NCBI GenBank assembly: GCA_018902385.1
Contig: JABSSW010000001.1
Coordinates: 248,001 to 312,000 of the forward strand
Length of the DNA stretch: 64,000 bases
Direction: 5' to 3'
From: Physcia stellaris
Taxonomy: Eukaryota; Ascomycota; Lecanoromycetes; Caliciales; Physciaceae
Part shown: piece after piece, positions 33,801 through 45,823 of the stretch
How the letters are laid out: every line of letters begins with the position of its first letter
Numbering within the stretch: the first letter of the stretch is position 1
Program-made: the position numbers and the translations under genes
The notes under the pieces: model-generated
The model's database searches: none
What the model was told of the DNA's origin: nothing
What the model saw: only the letters and a program-made list of their open reading frames with translations

Positions 33801-36800
33801 GCGAAATGAGACACCTGCACGGCCACCAACGGCAACGGCAACGACGCTGAGCGACAGGGTGGGAGCTTTCCTTCTCTGCGGGGTCTGTGTGGCACAAATG
33901 TTAAGCATGACATTCCGGATGTTGTCATACCCTGCTCCTTTTCAGAGCATCCAGCATCGGGAGAGAGAGCGGGAGGAGGCAGTATGCAAGTTTGACAGCT
34001 GCGAGTGACCGCTTCGGTGCAGGTATGTGACACACCGGAGAATATACGCATACGTAAAAGGATTCTGTTGGTCGACAGGTGGTTGTGCCCAACAAGAAGC
34101 GACTGCCACGAGCCCTACGCTAGACTGGATGCGATGCGCGGCGGATTGGCTTTTCGTGGACGAGCAGGCGAGATGAATTGCAGAAATCTAAAATGCTCGG
34201 ACGGCCAAGATGGCAAAGAGGCGACAAGCCATCAGATGGGGGTCGAGTCAAGCCTTGGGCGATGTAGTGGAGGTGCTAGTATGTGTATCCAAAGGATTCA
34301 GGATGGCATGTCGACCAACTCGTGTGGAACGGAAGGCTGCACACACCCAGTCTCGCAATGAGAGATGCAAGTGGCCGCTGTCAAAGTTGCATATGATCTA
34401 GCCGCTACCTGATCTGTGGAACCGCAGAAGTGATCTGTCACCTGCCGTCGTCAAAGCTCTTGGCGTACGACTGATGCGCTCAAGCAGCTGTGTAGCTCAA
34501 TACGATGGTATTTGGGGGTAAACGCAGCCTAGAGAAAGTTTGTTGGAATTACAGGATTCTGTGACACACTTCAAACGTCAGAGCCACTGGACGCAAAGTA
34601 AACTTTGCGCTTCCGTCTGGTGGTTATGTGGGTGAGAACATCTCTGCCGCAAGATGCAAGATGATCGATGCCGTGCATACGCCCCGGCTCCCCACCCGAC
34701 ATGCTTGACAGCTGTCAGCCTGCGACACGCATAATCAATAATAGCGCTGCACGAGTGCAAAATTTTCACTCTTGAGAGTCGCGATACCGTAAGCTGTGCC
34801 TTTTAATAGACTCCGCTACAAGACTTGTGCCTTTTGACTTCAACGGTGTATCCAACTGCCTTCCGCGTCACCGTCCAGTAATGTGACCAAACCTTTAGCT
34901 CGGTCCTGGTCCCCAATGCTGTTGATAAAGCTGCCTGCTAGTCGTACAACGATAAGAACTTTCCATGCGAGTGCACAGCCTTGCCGGCGTATGCTTACGA
35001 GCCCTGGTTTTCATCATAGAAGCGAGTTCTGCTATCCCAGTCCCCGCTCCCACGTTGAGAGCCAAGCTATGACGGAAAAATGACCCGAAGGCGCTAACGA
35101 GCAGTTGATACGGCAATAACACTGTCAAGGACAACCTCACCAGGTCGCCGTCATGAGCGGGCAACTAGGTAGGCAGCATGCTTCTGGTGGCGAGAAGCCG
35201 CGAAATTTGAATCGCTTGCACAGTCGTGCCTTAATGCGCGTCGTCGCCGGGCCTCCTCACCGTAAAAGTGACGAACTATGGTATGTGACAGCTAGGAAAA
35301 GCGAATCAGGTGGAGGCTAATAAAGATACAGCTGGAGGTCACAGGTAGGATGCAACACTGTGGAGCTGACGCTCGTGCGAGATGTTGTTAAAAGCAAGAG
35401 GAAGTCGTTGCGTAGATGCTCAACCGCCTCACCGCCACTTGGTCGTGGAGTTCCCGAACTTCATCTCAAGTTGTGTCCGTGTCGGACTTTCACGATGATA
35501 AGACTCTGTGGTCACGGTTGATGCTGTAGGGACAGAAAGAGAGCTTCCAAGACTGGATCCGTCACTGTCCAGGTCACGAGGCCGGACTTGTGCTTCACGT
35601 ATCCAAGCAAGGTATCTGAATTAAGATTCCAAACCCAAAGGTCGGACCTCGGACATGTTGACGGTACCGGTTAGGACAACACAAGCTTTCGTAATCCAAC
35701 CTCGCTAGGGGTTTGAGTTGCAACAGTGAATACCCGGTATCGAGTCCAACGAGACAGATCGGGATCCCGTGCCTGTCAGGCATGAAATACCAAAGAGCCT
35801 GTTGCATTGTAGTGTTTCACGTTCAGATGACCGAACCCAATAGCTCTGCCGACGTGAGAATGGGTTGAGCACAACCGTTGTTCTGAAAATCCCACGTCCA
35901 AGGTAGATTCTGGTATCTTATGTTATCTTCCAACCAAAGTGGAGGTTATGATAGAGTTTTGGATTCGCAAAAGGCAATGCAGTGCACGAGTGCAGACGTT
36001 CTTAGCAAGCTCAATTTCCCTTTCGAGAAGTGCTAGCGTGTCATCCCACACTGAGCTCCTGAAGCGTTAAGCGACCAGCACCAGTGCAGACAGCTGACAG
36101 ACAAAGTTTATTTGACGTTTAGATGAGGAGAAGCGGCATTTAGGCAATGCCGGTAGTGATGTGAATTGCGCAATTACTGTAAGCGGCCTGGTTTCTGTGA
36201 CCGACTAGGGGGGTATACAATACCTCACTACTGGTACCATCAGTTGTATAGAGTAAGGTACTCAGATACAGATAATTGCCACTGCCGACGATGAACTCTT
36301 CTTAGATCCCGGTGGAAGCGACTCTTGGTACGCTTGGGAGGAAAGAGGAAGGCTCAGGCAGGAAAGAGCAATGTAAGATGAGCTGGTGGCATGTAAGCGA
36401 GACAGGCGGTTAGCCCCAATTGGCAACCACCGATGAGTCGATGACCCTCGGGAAGCGGTTTCAAGCGGCTTTCGGTGATAACGGAGCTAACCGCCTCACG
36501 ATCGCCATCGATTTCACGATCTCGATGATCGACCTTTTGGGGACGATCACACGGTCCAGGGCTAGGTTGGGTAGCCACGCTTTTGACAGGCTGTCGCTTC
36601 CCGCTTGGCTATTTCCACAGATGCTTTCTCTTGCCACCCAGAGGCTTCTTCCGAAAGTTTGATCTGCCTGCAGATGGAACCATCGAATGTTGTGCATACG
36701 TCTGCATTCTCAACAAAAGAGACAAGCGCATCATGTCAAAGCAGAAGATGGGTAAACGCTGGGGAGAGGGGAGTTGCAGGATTGCAGCGTAATCATCGGT

Positions 36801-39577
36801 CTACAGAACGAATGATAAATCCACCGTTGCCTTGTCCTTTAGCGTGCTTTCACTTCCGAGGCTCCTGGGTAGACGGAGTAAAAGGCGTTCCTGAGAGCCA
36901 GTTCGTAATCGTATCGCGGTCAAGCTTCTTCCCGCCGAAATCTCATCGTTTCTCAGATACGATCACATCCGTCCAATCAGAAGCTGGCCAGGGCAGCCAG
37001 CACAGTTCTGATGCAGCCTCAATGACACTGTACGTTTCAGATCTCATCTAAGCCACATGACACGAGTTCCTCGGCCAGAGAGGTGTGGTGGTAGTAGAGC
37101 CAGATAAAATGCTTTCAGCGCTTACAGTAAACACAGCTTAGACGAACGGGGATCGCTGAAAGCGATCCACTTTGCATGTGGGTTGGGTTGTTGGCACTTG
37201 GCACGGAGAAATGCATGCCCCATCTGCAGGTTTGACAGGACAAGTCCGGGCCAATCAATCTCCGTCCCAGCACTCACCACTAAATTGTAGATGGACAGTG
37301 GCTCGAGTGGGCAGAGATCAAGCTGTCTGTGGGGATAACCATGATTGATTATTGGACTTGTCGCACTGCCTTCTGGCAATCTACTTCCTCACATGCAGGC
37401 ACCACAACATTGGTCTATGGTCATGCCGGTTGGCTGCGAAGTTCGGCCACGGACAGCCGCATCAAGGACCAGCCCGCTGGGACGTCAAAGCCATCCTCTA
37501 GTCCTAAGCGAGCTGGATTGAATGACCAACATCCCAACCCGACGTCATATGACTCTATCGAATTACCTTTGCATTGGGGTAATAACTGAACTTGCGCCGT
37601 TTTGTTTTCGTTGAATAGCAGTACCTGTTTGGCGAGAGATGAAAGTCTGAGCCTCCACCGAGATGGCGCTGGTTTATCCACCTCTCGTCCCGGATTGCTT
37701 ACCCGGGGTAGAACCGTAGAAGACCCTAACCGGACCACATGGCTCCCATGTTCAGAACAGATTATGGTAGAGTCAAGCAGGAAGCCGTCTTGCCTTTCAC
37801 TCAAGCCCAAACAATTGCTCGCTTTAACGCCAGAGATGGCCGCTCCGACTTGCACAAATTGGGTATCTGACTATGGATCCCTCTGGGCGGTTGATGACCA
37901 GCACTGGTACCACACAACACGTTCCACCACCACGGTCACGGTAGGCAGCCCATCTGAGCTCCACACGCGGTTACACTACAGAGTCAGAGATGTGTTGTGG
38001 CTTTATATCTGATCGGACACGACTTGTTGCTTAAAGATCTCATCTGCATGGCTGAACGTTAATGGGAATAGAGTCGACTGCTCTTGAGATTTTCACCAGG
38101 CTTGCTACAAGAACACTGGATCTCACGACCAGATGTACTCGTAGCTCTTCATGTTTCTAGCAGTCGCGCCAAGTACTAGACACATTGCAAATTCTCCGAG
38201 TTTTCAGTGAAGAGGATGATGGCGAGTGTCATCGCTAATATGATGCACGATTGCAGTCTGCATAGCGCGTTTGATGACGTCGTATACAATTCGAAGTGGG
38301 TGTATTGAAAGGATACGCTTTCGGCGAAGGATTGCGTTTGCGGATTCGAAGCTAACAGACAGCAGGGTGCAATATCCGACGCACCAGTAGGCGAAGAGTG
38401 ACCGTTGAAGGGACTGTGGAGCAGGATCACGGTGCAGTCGTAGGGGAGAAAGCTTAGTGTGGAAATCGTTGATATCATCAAACCCCCTGTTTGGTTGGTG
38501 ATGATGGGATGGAGGGGTCACCCTAGCGAAGAGGATCCGAGGAGAGGGACAGGGACGGCGTTGCGTGTCTAAGCGAGACAGTCTAATCGCTCATAGGGGA
38601 AAGGTGGATGGGGATTTCGATGGGATAATTGTTTAGACTCCAGCGTGCATGGGGTCGGAAAGGTGGCTCCGTTTGTGGAAAGTGTATCACGGGCAAGGTG
38701 TGCAAGGTTTGGGGCATTTCCCGCCCAAAAGGGCGCTACTGGGGTCTTGATTAGCGTTTTATCTTCGTCCGATCTCTCGATCGAATTCCCGCGTCCGAGT
38801 GTCGGGTCTTTGGCCCTGGTCCAATCAGGGCGCCTGCAGTGGGATGGATGATTCAGCCGGGTGTGGGATGATTGTAAAATGCATGAGGCGTGACTAGAAT
38901 GGACCCAAACTGCTTACCTGCTTCACCTGCTTAACCTGCTTTTAGTGCAGCGCCATCGTATGCTCGAACCGATCTCTCAAGCCTCTTCCCCTCCACTCTT
39001 TTCTTTCCATGTCACCCCTAACCTGCACCCTAGATCTGTACATATCCATCTCTCACTTTTTCCCGTCCTGCGTCAGGGCGAACCGTCGTCGAACTTCTTA
39101 TGATTCATCTCTGTCGCCGCGCACCTGTCACCAATCCCGTCCATCTCACAACCACCATCAGAATCCATTTCGTAACTGACCTTTTCAACCGGGGTTGTTG
39201 CTGCCAACTGGTAACCGCGCTCTGCATGATCTTGTTCCTTACCGTCGGTACACTGCACGTTCCACACAGTTTGTAGGACAGAACTTCTCCACCTACCGCT
39301 AACTCCCTCTTGCCTCTACCAACATTGACCGATCCGACAAGGACGGGAGGAGAACGACTGATTGTGAAGGCATCATTGGACACACATCCTTCTTCTGAAA
39401 AGACCGCGCAATCGTCCCCAGAGCCGGCTGGATCCGCGCCGAGTTCGTTCTGATCCCGGAGGACTGGGTTTGACAGCACGCAAGGGAGGAGACCCAAACC
39501 CTCAAACATCGTTCGAGGCATGCCGGTCTAGGTCTGAGCTTCATACATACAGAGCATTAGCCCATTATTCCCACCTT
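30822..39577. other. 8.7-kb gene-poor region upstream of nsdD
   Basis: No frame with convincing coding features was found on either strand. The longest are 148 codons or fewer and unrelated to any family I know. There is an A11 run at 31280-31290 and an 8-9 bp repeat at 38909-38943. The last part must include the nsdD promoter and 5' leader. Short frames at 30.8-31.6 kb (for example coding DYVIHLLDQPPNFIIRALLKG) might be gene remnants. Confidence 0.45.
38909..38943 (+). repeat. short tandem repeat ACCTGCTT x4
   Basis: Four consecutive copies of (C/A)ACCTGCTT with small changes, about 640 bp upstream of the nsdD start. Could be a cluster of factor-binding sites or simple slippage. Confidence 0.7.
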
Positions 39578-41425
39578 ATGGCGATGGCCGACCCGATGAG
39601 GCAAAGGTTTGTCATTCTCCAACCGATGTCCACTTGAAGTTGAGCCCTAAGCAAGATCTCCGTGCTGACTTTGCCATAGCAATAGCTTGCCTTCCCTCAG
39701 CTATCTGGATATCGAAAAGATCAAGAAAGAAACATCATCTTACGCCCACAAGATCCCGATATCGGCCGCTCTTAATATGTCAGCTCCTCCGCTTGCCAGT
39801 CCGTCAATCTATTCTGGTCCACCACCTCCGTACTCTTATCCGTCATCTACGGCCAGTTCAGTTGTAGGGATAAACAATGGCAATACTGGATATATATCGC
39901 CGCCTGAATCAAGGCACACATCCGATCATGAAAAAGAGCCAGCACAGCCACCTAGATTACAATCGTTGCCATCAATACAGGAGGCGCTGGGAAACGAACC
40001 GCATAACATCACCATCAACTCTTTACTATCAAAATCTGCTGCTGTCACACAGGCACCTCATTCCGCAACTCATCGCAGCCCTACGAGCCCCAGCTCACGA
40101 TCACATCCGGACACTCCAACCCGACCTCCACCATCATTTTCACATCCACCACCACCAGCTAGCTACCGTAGTCAAGAGTCGATAGACCAATCAAGACCAC
40201 GGTACTCTCCACAGCTTCCCAAGGAGATTGTCTCTACCCATTTCCAAGCTTCGAATACTCCCCACTACCCTACTTCTCAACCGCCAAGAACAGCTTCAAG
40301 TCCTGTCGAGCTTCCCAAATCAATAGCGCACGCAATGCCTCAATTACGGCAAACGTCACCAACCTATGATTATTCTCGTTCCACCGCACCCGCGACCCAT
40401 CAATATTCATACAGTCCCTATCATGCTACATATTCGTATCCAATGCAACCTCCCAGCATACCAGCCCCTTACCAACCTCCGCAAATGCAGCCACCTCCAA
40501 CGACTTGGAGATCAGTAGGATCAGACCTTGATCGTGCGGAAGAGGCAAGGAAAGCGGCCTCTAAAACTAGTCCATCACAGTCGTTTGGGGAAACCGTGAA
40601 GCGTCATCTTGATCGATTCGATTTGGAAACGTCCCTGAATGAGGTAAGCACAGGCGGTATCTTGTCTACCTTTTGTGGGTTGCTAAATGAGTCTAGATTG
40701 CTGAAGGCAGTGGACGAGCATTGTCCTTCTCACGCGACTACGGAGAAAAGGCGCATAATACACAAAGAGCCGGGCTTTCGTCGGAGTCAATGCCAACCCT
40801 GACGGAATGTGACGAAATGCTAAAACGTCAACGTGGCGTATTAGATTCCATACAACGAATCAGGGTATGTGTTTTGGCCGAGATCATTTCAAATCCTATC
40901 ATTCTTCCCACTTCATTCATGATCTAGGCATCGAGTCGTCCGTAAAACATGCTGACAACAATTTTAGGACGTCATCCTCAAGCAGCAGCAAGACCTGGCC
41001 GAGCAACAACGAAGCCGTACCCAAGTTTTCAAAGCGGCCAACGATTATGACGATGATAGCTTGTATGGCGAGAAGCTTGACGGTGCAGGGGGTTTGCAGG
41101 AGCCGATGCCAAGAAGAGAAAAGGAGTGAGTCTTGATCGTAGACTAAGCAGACTTGTCACTAATGGATTCAAAGCGAGCGGCTCCACCTGGCAGGTGCCA
41201 CAGCTGCAACCGAGCAGAAACACCAGAATGGAGACGAGGGCCCGATGGTGCCAGAACTCTCTGCAATGCCTGTGGACTTCGTACGTAGATGTCGTGCCAG
41301 ACGAATTGACTTTGCTAACCCAAGTGATAGACTATGCTAAGCTGACCCGTAAAATGGGTTCCAAAGCCTCTTCCACAGGCTCGAATCTCCGACCGAAGGA
41401 AGCAAGCCCTGGTTTGCCTCAATAA
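39578..41425 (+). CDS. nsdD: GATA-type sexual-development regulator NsdD, with a one-base frameshift
   Basis: Exons 39578..39606, 39680..40643, 40697..40864, 40968..41125, 41175..41280 and 41331..41425. All junctions are canonical. The N-terminus MAMADPMRQ leads into a Pro/Ser/Tyr-rich region and a helical [10 protein letters not shown]-type segment. The single C-x2-C-x18-C-x2-C GATA finger ([33 protein letters not shown]) is spread over exons 5-6 and is the NsdD/SUB-1 type. As given, exon 4 runs into a TGA before the finger. The conserved end of exon 4 ([12 protein letters not shown]) is in the next frame, and one extra G in the G5 run at 41088..41092 restores 506 aa. NsdD is a nuclear factor promoting sexual development and repressing conidiation in Aspergillus. 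The frameshift is either an assembly error or a loss of the DNA-binding domain. Confidence 0.92.
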
Positions 41426-42435
41426 AACACGTCGACCAGTCTTTGCATTTAGACGGCAAACGACGACGCACATACTGTTCAATCACTGTTTATACGGGAA
41501 CTCGCCTTTTATGGCACATATTACATTCACGGGCGTTATCACGATCATATCTCTATTAGGGGACAACGAACGCATCTCTTTCAGGAGACCCACGAAATGA
41601 CCTTGCTCCTTCATGGGTTTACGATGGCCGTGGCATAGGGAGGAGACTATTACAACGACATGCATTTGGCCCTTGAGTAGACATTGGCAACCGGAGTTCG
41701 ATCATCATTTCAGCGAATAAACGACTTCCCGTGTTTTGGGCTTCCAGCTTTCTTCAAAACGTCATCATCACCGTACATCAGCAACATCAGAGAAAGACCG
41801 TCTTGTGCTTTAGCTTTGGAATTACGTACCGTTGGGATTTTCCATTTTCATAGCGATGATACCAGCCTTATCAGAGGCCTTCTTGCTGCGCCATGCATTG
41901 GGCATGCTCGATTTTGCGAGCTTGGAGGAGGCGCTTTTCTTTACGATTCCATATACCGGGATGGGATGGGGATTGTGGGGATGTGGGGCGAATCAGAACA
42001 ACCAAGAGAGTATGAGATAGAGCTGGAGGTCTTGGGGGCCTGGTGTTCTATTCGGTAGATGCCGAGGAAAATAACAACCCTTCTTCCATTCGCCATTGAT
42101 AGAACCGATTTACTTGGTTGATGGGACTGATACACACATGCGTGTTGCTGACCCAGAAAGTACCGCAGAATTTGGATGACATGGACAGTAGACTCGGATG
42201 TGATGAACGTAAGCTCCCCAAATTTTTCGTTTATTTCCATCACCAGCACCCTGTCAAAGGATTCGCTTTTTTCTGGGCATTGATGGAAAATCTCAGCCCT
42301 AGTTAGCCACGCGAGCCGCGTCAGACGCCGTTGCCAAGCGTCCAGGCACCATAATCAAATATGTATGTAGATTGGGCTACCCCAAAGGTGCTGGCCTGCA
42401 TTGGTGTGGACAACCTTTTAGTTTAACATTTCAAG
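41426..42435. other. intergenic between nsdD and ARP2
   Basis: 1 kb with only short frames. It holds the nsdD terminator and the ARP2 promoter; no specific signal identified. Confidence 0.4.
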
Positions 42436-44017
42436 ATGGCGGAGGCTCCCATTGGTCTGCCTCCTTTATTAGAAAGTTCAATCGCCAGCCGCTGACACAG
42501 TTAAGTCCTCGATGGAGGCACAGGGTTCCTCAAGGTCGGGTATGCCGCGCAGGTGAGGCAGCGATCGATCGCCTTCAAAGTCTTCGGACGTGAGAGAGAA
42601 ATTGCTATTGACCATGGCCATGCACACAGAACTTCCCCGAGCACCAATATCCCTCCATCGTCGGCCGACCCATCCTACGTTCAGAGGAGAAGGCGGGGGA
42701 CATTATTGTCAAGGACATAATGTGCGGCGACGAGGCCGCAGCTGCTCGATCAATGCTGCAGATATCATATCCTGTGCGTCATAGCCGAACAGCAAGCAAG
42801 GGGGTTTCTGATCGGTGTGCAGATGGAGAATGGCATTGTAAAGATCTGGGACGACATGAATCATCTGTGGGACTACACCTTCGACGAGAAAATGAAAATC
42901 AACCCCTCGGGCCGCAAAATCCTCCTTACTGAACCGCCCATGAACCCCCTGAAAAACCGAGAACGGATGTGCGAGGTCATGTTCGAGAGGTATAACTTCG
43001 GCGGTGTCTACGTTGCGATCCAAGCAGTGCTGGCGCTGTACGCTCAAGGTGCCTTCCCGTCACTCGCCCTTCGAGTCACCAAACCATCAGCTCACAAATC
43101 CTCCATCAAACAGGTCTTAGCAGCGGCGTGGTAGTCGACTCCGGCGACGGCGTCACGCACATTGTGCCCGTCTACGAATCCACCGTCCTCAACCACCTCA
43201 CCCGCCGCCTCGACGTCGCGGGCCGGGACGTAACGCGCAACCTCATCGCGCTGCTCCTCCGCCGCGGGTACGCCCTGAACCGCACGGCCGACTTTGAAAC
43301 CGTGCGCCAGATCAAAGAAAAACTATGCTACGTCTCCTACGACCTGGAGCTCGACCAGCGCCTCAGCGAAGACACCACCGTTCTCGTGGAATCCTACACC
43401 TTGCCCGACGGCAGGGTGATTAGAGTCGGCAGCGAGAGGTTCGAGGCACCGGAATGCTTGTTCCAGCCGCATCTGGTCGACGTCGAACAGCCCGGTATTG
43501 CGGAGTTTCTGTTCAATACGATCCAGGCTGCGGACGTGGATATCCGGACCAGTCTGTACAAGGCGATCGTGCTGAGTGGCGGGAGTAGTATGTACCCCGG
43601 CTTGCCGAGCAGGATGGAGAAGGAGATCAAGCAGCTTTGGTTGACGAGGGTGCTGGGGGGGAATCGAGAGATTGAACGTGAGTCTTTACTTTCCCTATTC
43701 GAGTGTGAGGGGAAAACTATGCCTGGAGCAAGAACTTCCCTATTCTCACTAAACTTAAATCTTGGCCCCCACCTCCTTTTCCGTTTCAATTTACATACTA
43801 TATACATTTCGAAAGCTACCACAAAAAGACTAACCCAACCCCCAAACAACCAGAAATTCAAAGTCCGCATCGAAGACCCCCGCGGCGGCGCCATATGGTC
43901 TTCCTCGGCGGCGCCGTCTTGGCCAATATCATGGCCGACAAGGAGAACATGTGGATCACGAAGCAGGAATGGCAGGAACAGGGCCCGCGCGTGCTCGAGA
44001 AGCTGGGGCCGAGATGA
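42436..44017 (+). CDS. ARP2: actin-related protein 2 (Arp2/3 complex)
   Basis: Six exons: 42436..42454, 42506..42552, 42630..42773, 42823..43048, 43114..43677 and 43854..44017. They sum to 388 codons, as expected (family about 388-391 aa). The start [40 protein letters not shown], then [18 protein letters not shown] and the C-terminal [21 protein letters not shown] identify Arp2, including the phosphate-binding loops of the actin fold. The raw sequence contains two opposite frame disturbances. At the G7 run 43655..43661 the conserved [12 protein letters not shown] frame is left, and at the C5 run 43877..43881 the reading returns to PPRRRHMV. About a dozen residues between them are therefore garbled (read as REIEQIQSPHRR). 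Arp2 and Arp3 nucleate branched actin at endocytic patches. Third-position GC is high in exon 5. Confidence 0.95.
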
Positions 44018-44415
44018 TCTACCTTCCTGAGCTTTCGCTATGGGTCTTGCTGGGAGAAGTGAGTTGATGGATGGGAATGAGAAGGGAAATGGATGGGAGA
44101 CGGGGGTTTGGGACGGGGGATGGAGCAGTGCGATACAGAACGTTCGTAACTCATCATGTCTTATTGAGTTTCTGATCTCTCCGGTTTCCCGTATGGTCCA
44201 TCAGTTCATCCAAACGGGGTTATGTCTCTACCCTCGCTACTGTTAAATTAATCTCCAGCATTATGAAAGGTCGTTCGTCGCCTGAGCATCCAGTAAGTGG
44301 GTGTCCAAAGCTCTTGTTGGCAATAACCTTATGCTAAGTTGTTTTCCTATCTATATTCTAGTTCGGATTCTTCTATTCTTTCCAACTGTCTTCATTTCTC
44401 TGTACGATTGACATT
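44018..44415. other. convergent 3' flanks of ARP2 and the OYE gene
   Basis: About 400 bp between two convergent genes, with no coding frame of note and nothing else recognised. Confidence 0.4.
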
Positions 44416-45823
44416 TCAATAAGCAACCCCATACGGATTCGCCCGCATACTCTCAATATCAATATACCCAAAACTGTACATCCCAGTATCACTAGCCATG
44501 ACCTCGCTCCAATGCCCCATATCCTTCATAAACGCCTCCTCATTCTCCTCCCTCGAGAGATCAATCGGCTCCTCATCCTTCCCAATCATCCGAATCTGGC
44601 TACCAGCAGCAACATTCGTGATACCAAAGTTACTCTCATCGAGCCTTTGCTTGATCGCCCCCTTCACCCTGCCAGCCAGGATATCCCTCCCCAGCCGCGG
44701 CTCCTGACACACCGGGCGCGCGAGCCCGACGCCGTCGACCGTGTGCAGGGCGTTGACCATCGCGCCGACGGTCTTGAAGCCACCGGTGATATACGTCTTC
44801 GTTTTGGACAGCGCGGGCACGATGGTCTCGGCGAAGTCGAGGAAGAAGGCCTCGCGCTTCTTGGTGCTCTCGCGCTTGTGCGCGAAGGCGAGCGACTCGT
44901 AGGTCCCCCCCGACAGCTCCACGAAGTCGAAGCTGTTGGCTTCGAGGGAGGCGCAGAGGGATTTGCATTCTGCGGGGTCGAAGCCTGAGTCTTGGAATTC
45001 GACGCTGTTGATTTTGATGCCTAGGATGAAGGATGCGGGGACGCGTTGCCGGATCGCTTGGGCGATTTCGAGGATTAGGCGGGAGCGGTTCGTGAGGGGG
45101 CCGCCGTAGTGGTCTGTGCGGCGGTTTGTGGACGGGGAGAGGAATTGCGAGAGCAGGTAGCCGCTGGAGAACGTGTGAGTTTTCGATTGCGATTGAGGAG
45201 GGAAGAGGAGAGGAGGAGAGGACTTACTGTGCGCCGTGGAGCTCGATGCCATCGTAGCCCGCCGCGTGCAGGTACTCCGCCGCGTGCGCGAAGCCTTCCT
45301 TGATCCGCTCTATCTCCTCCATCGAGGCAGGGTGTGGCTTCTCGAACGTCATCCCCATGACGTTGCCCTCGAGCTGGACATCGCTGGCCGAGACCGGGTT
45401 CTTCTGGATCCTCGACTCGCACTGGCGCCCCGGGTGACTGACTTGGCCAATGACCAAGCTTCCGTGCGCTTTACTCGCCGCCGCCAGCCGCTGGAAGGCC
45501 TCGAATCGCTTACCCTCTGGCTTTTCAGTCCGCGGGATGATCGGGTTGCCGGCTGCTTCGAGCTGGTCGTATTCCATCATGATGTTCCCTGTGAGGATCG
45601 TGCCTAGCTGGCCCTCGCCCCACCGCTTGTAGACGTTGATCAGGTTGTCCGAGGGGATCCCGCGGGCTTCAAGATCGTTGGGATCCCACGAGGAGATTCG
45701 CTCCGTCATGGCGGCTTTGAGGAACCGGTTTGGGGCGGTTTGGCCGCTGTATGGGAACTTGAGGGGCTGGCCTAGCGGAGAGGCGTCCACGTCGTCGGAC
45801 TCGTAGCGCTGTGCTGGGGCCAT
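44416..45823 (-). CDS. NADH:flavin oxidoreductase, Old Yellow Enzyme family
   Basis: Exons 45228..45823 and 44416..45163; intron 45164..45227 (64 nt, GTAAGT donor, CCAG acceptor). They encode 447 aa. ATG at 45823. The FMN-barrel motifs are in order: FPYSGQTAPNRFLKAAMTER near the start, GTILTGNIMMEY, IGQVSHPGRQ, then GYDGIELHGA|HGYLLSQFLSP and NRRTDHYGG, the classical substrate/FMN signature. GIKINS, FVELSGGTYES and GVGLARPVCQEP complete the phosphate-binding end. FMN-dependent ene-reductases of this group reduce activated C=C bonds with NAD(P)H in the cytosol. The roughly 65-residue C-terminal extension after the barrel is common in fungal members. Codon use is GC-rich compared with neighbours to the left. 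Physiological substrate unknown. Confidence 0.95.

Noticed and set aside
37421-37855. 144-codon minus-strand frame
   Set aside because: A frame of equal quality lies on the opposite strand, codon choice is not gene-like and no domain is visible.
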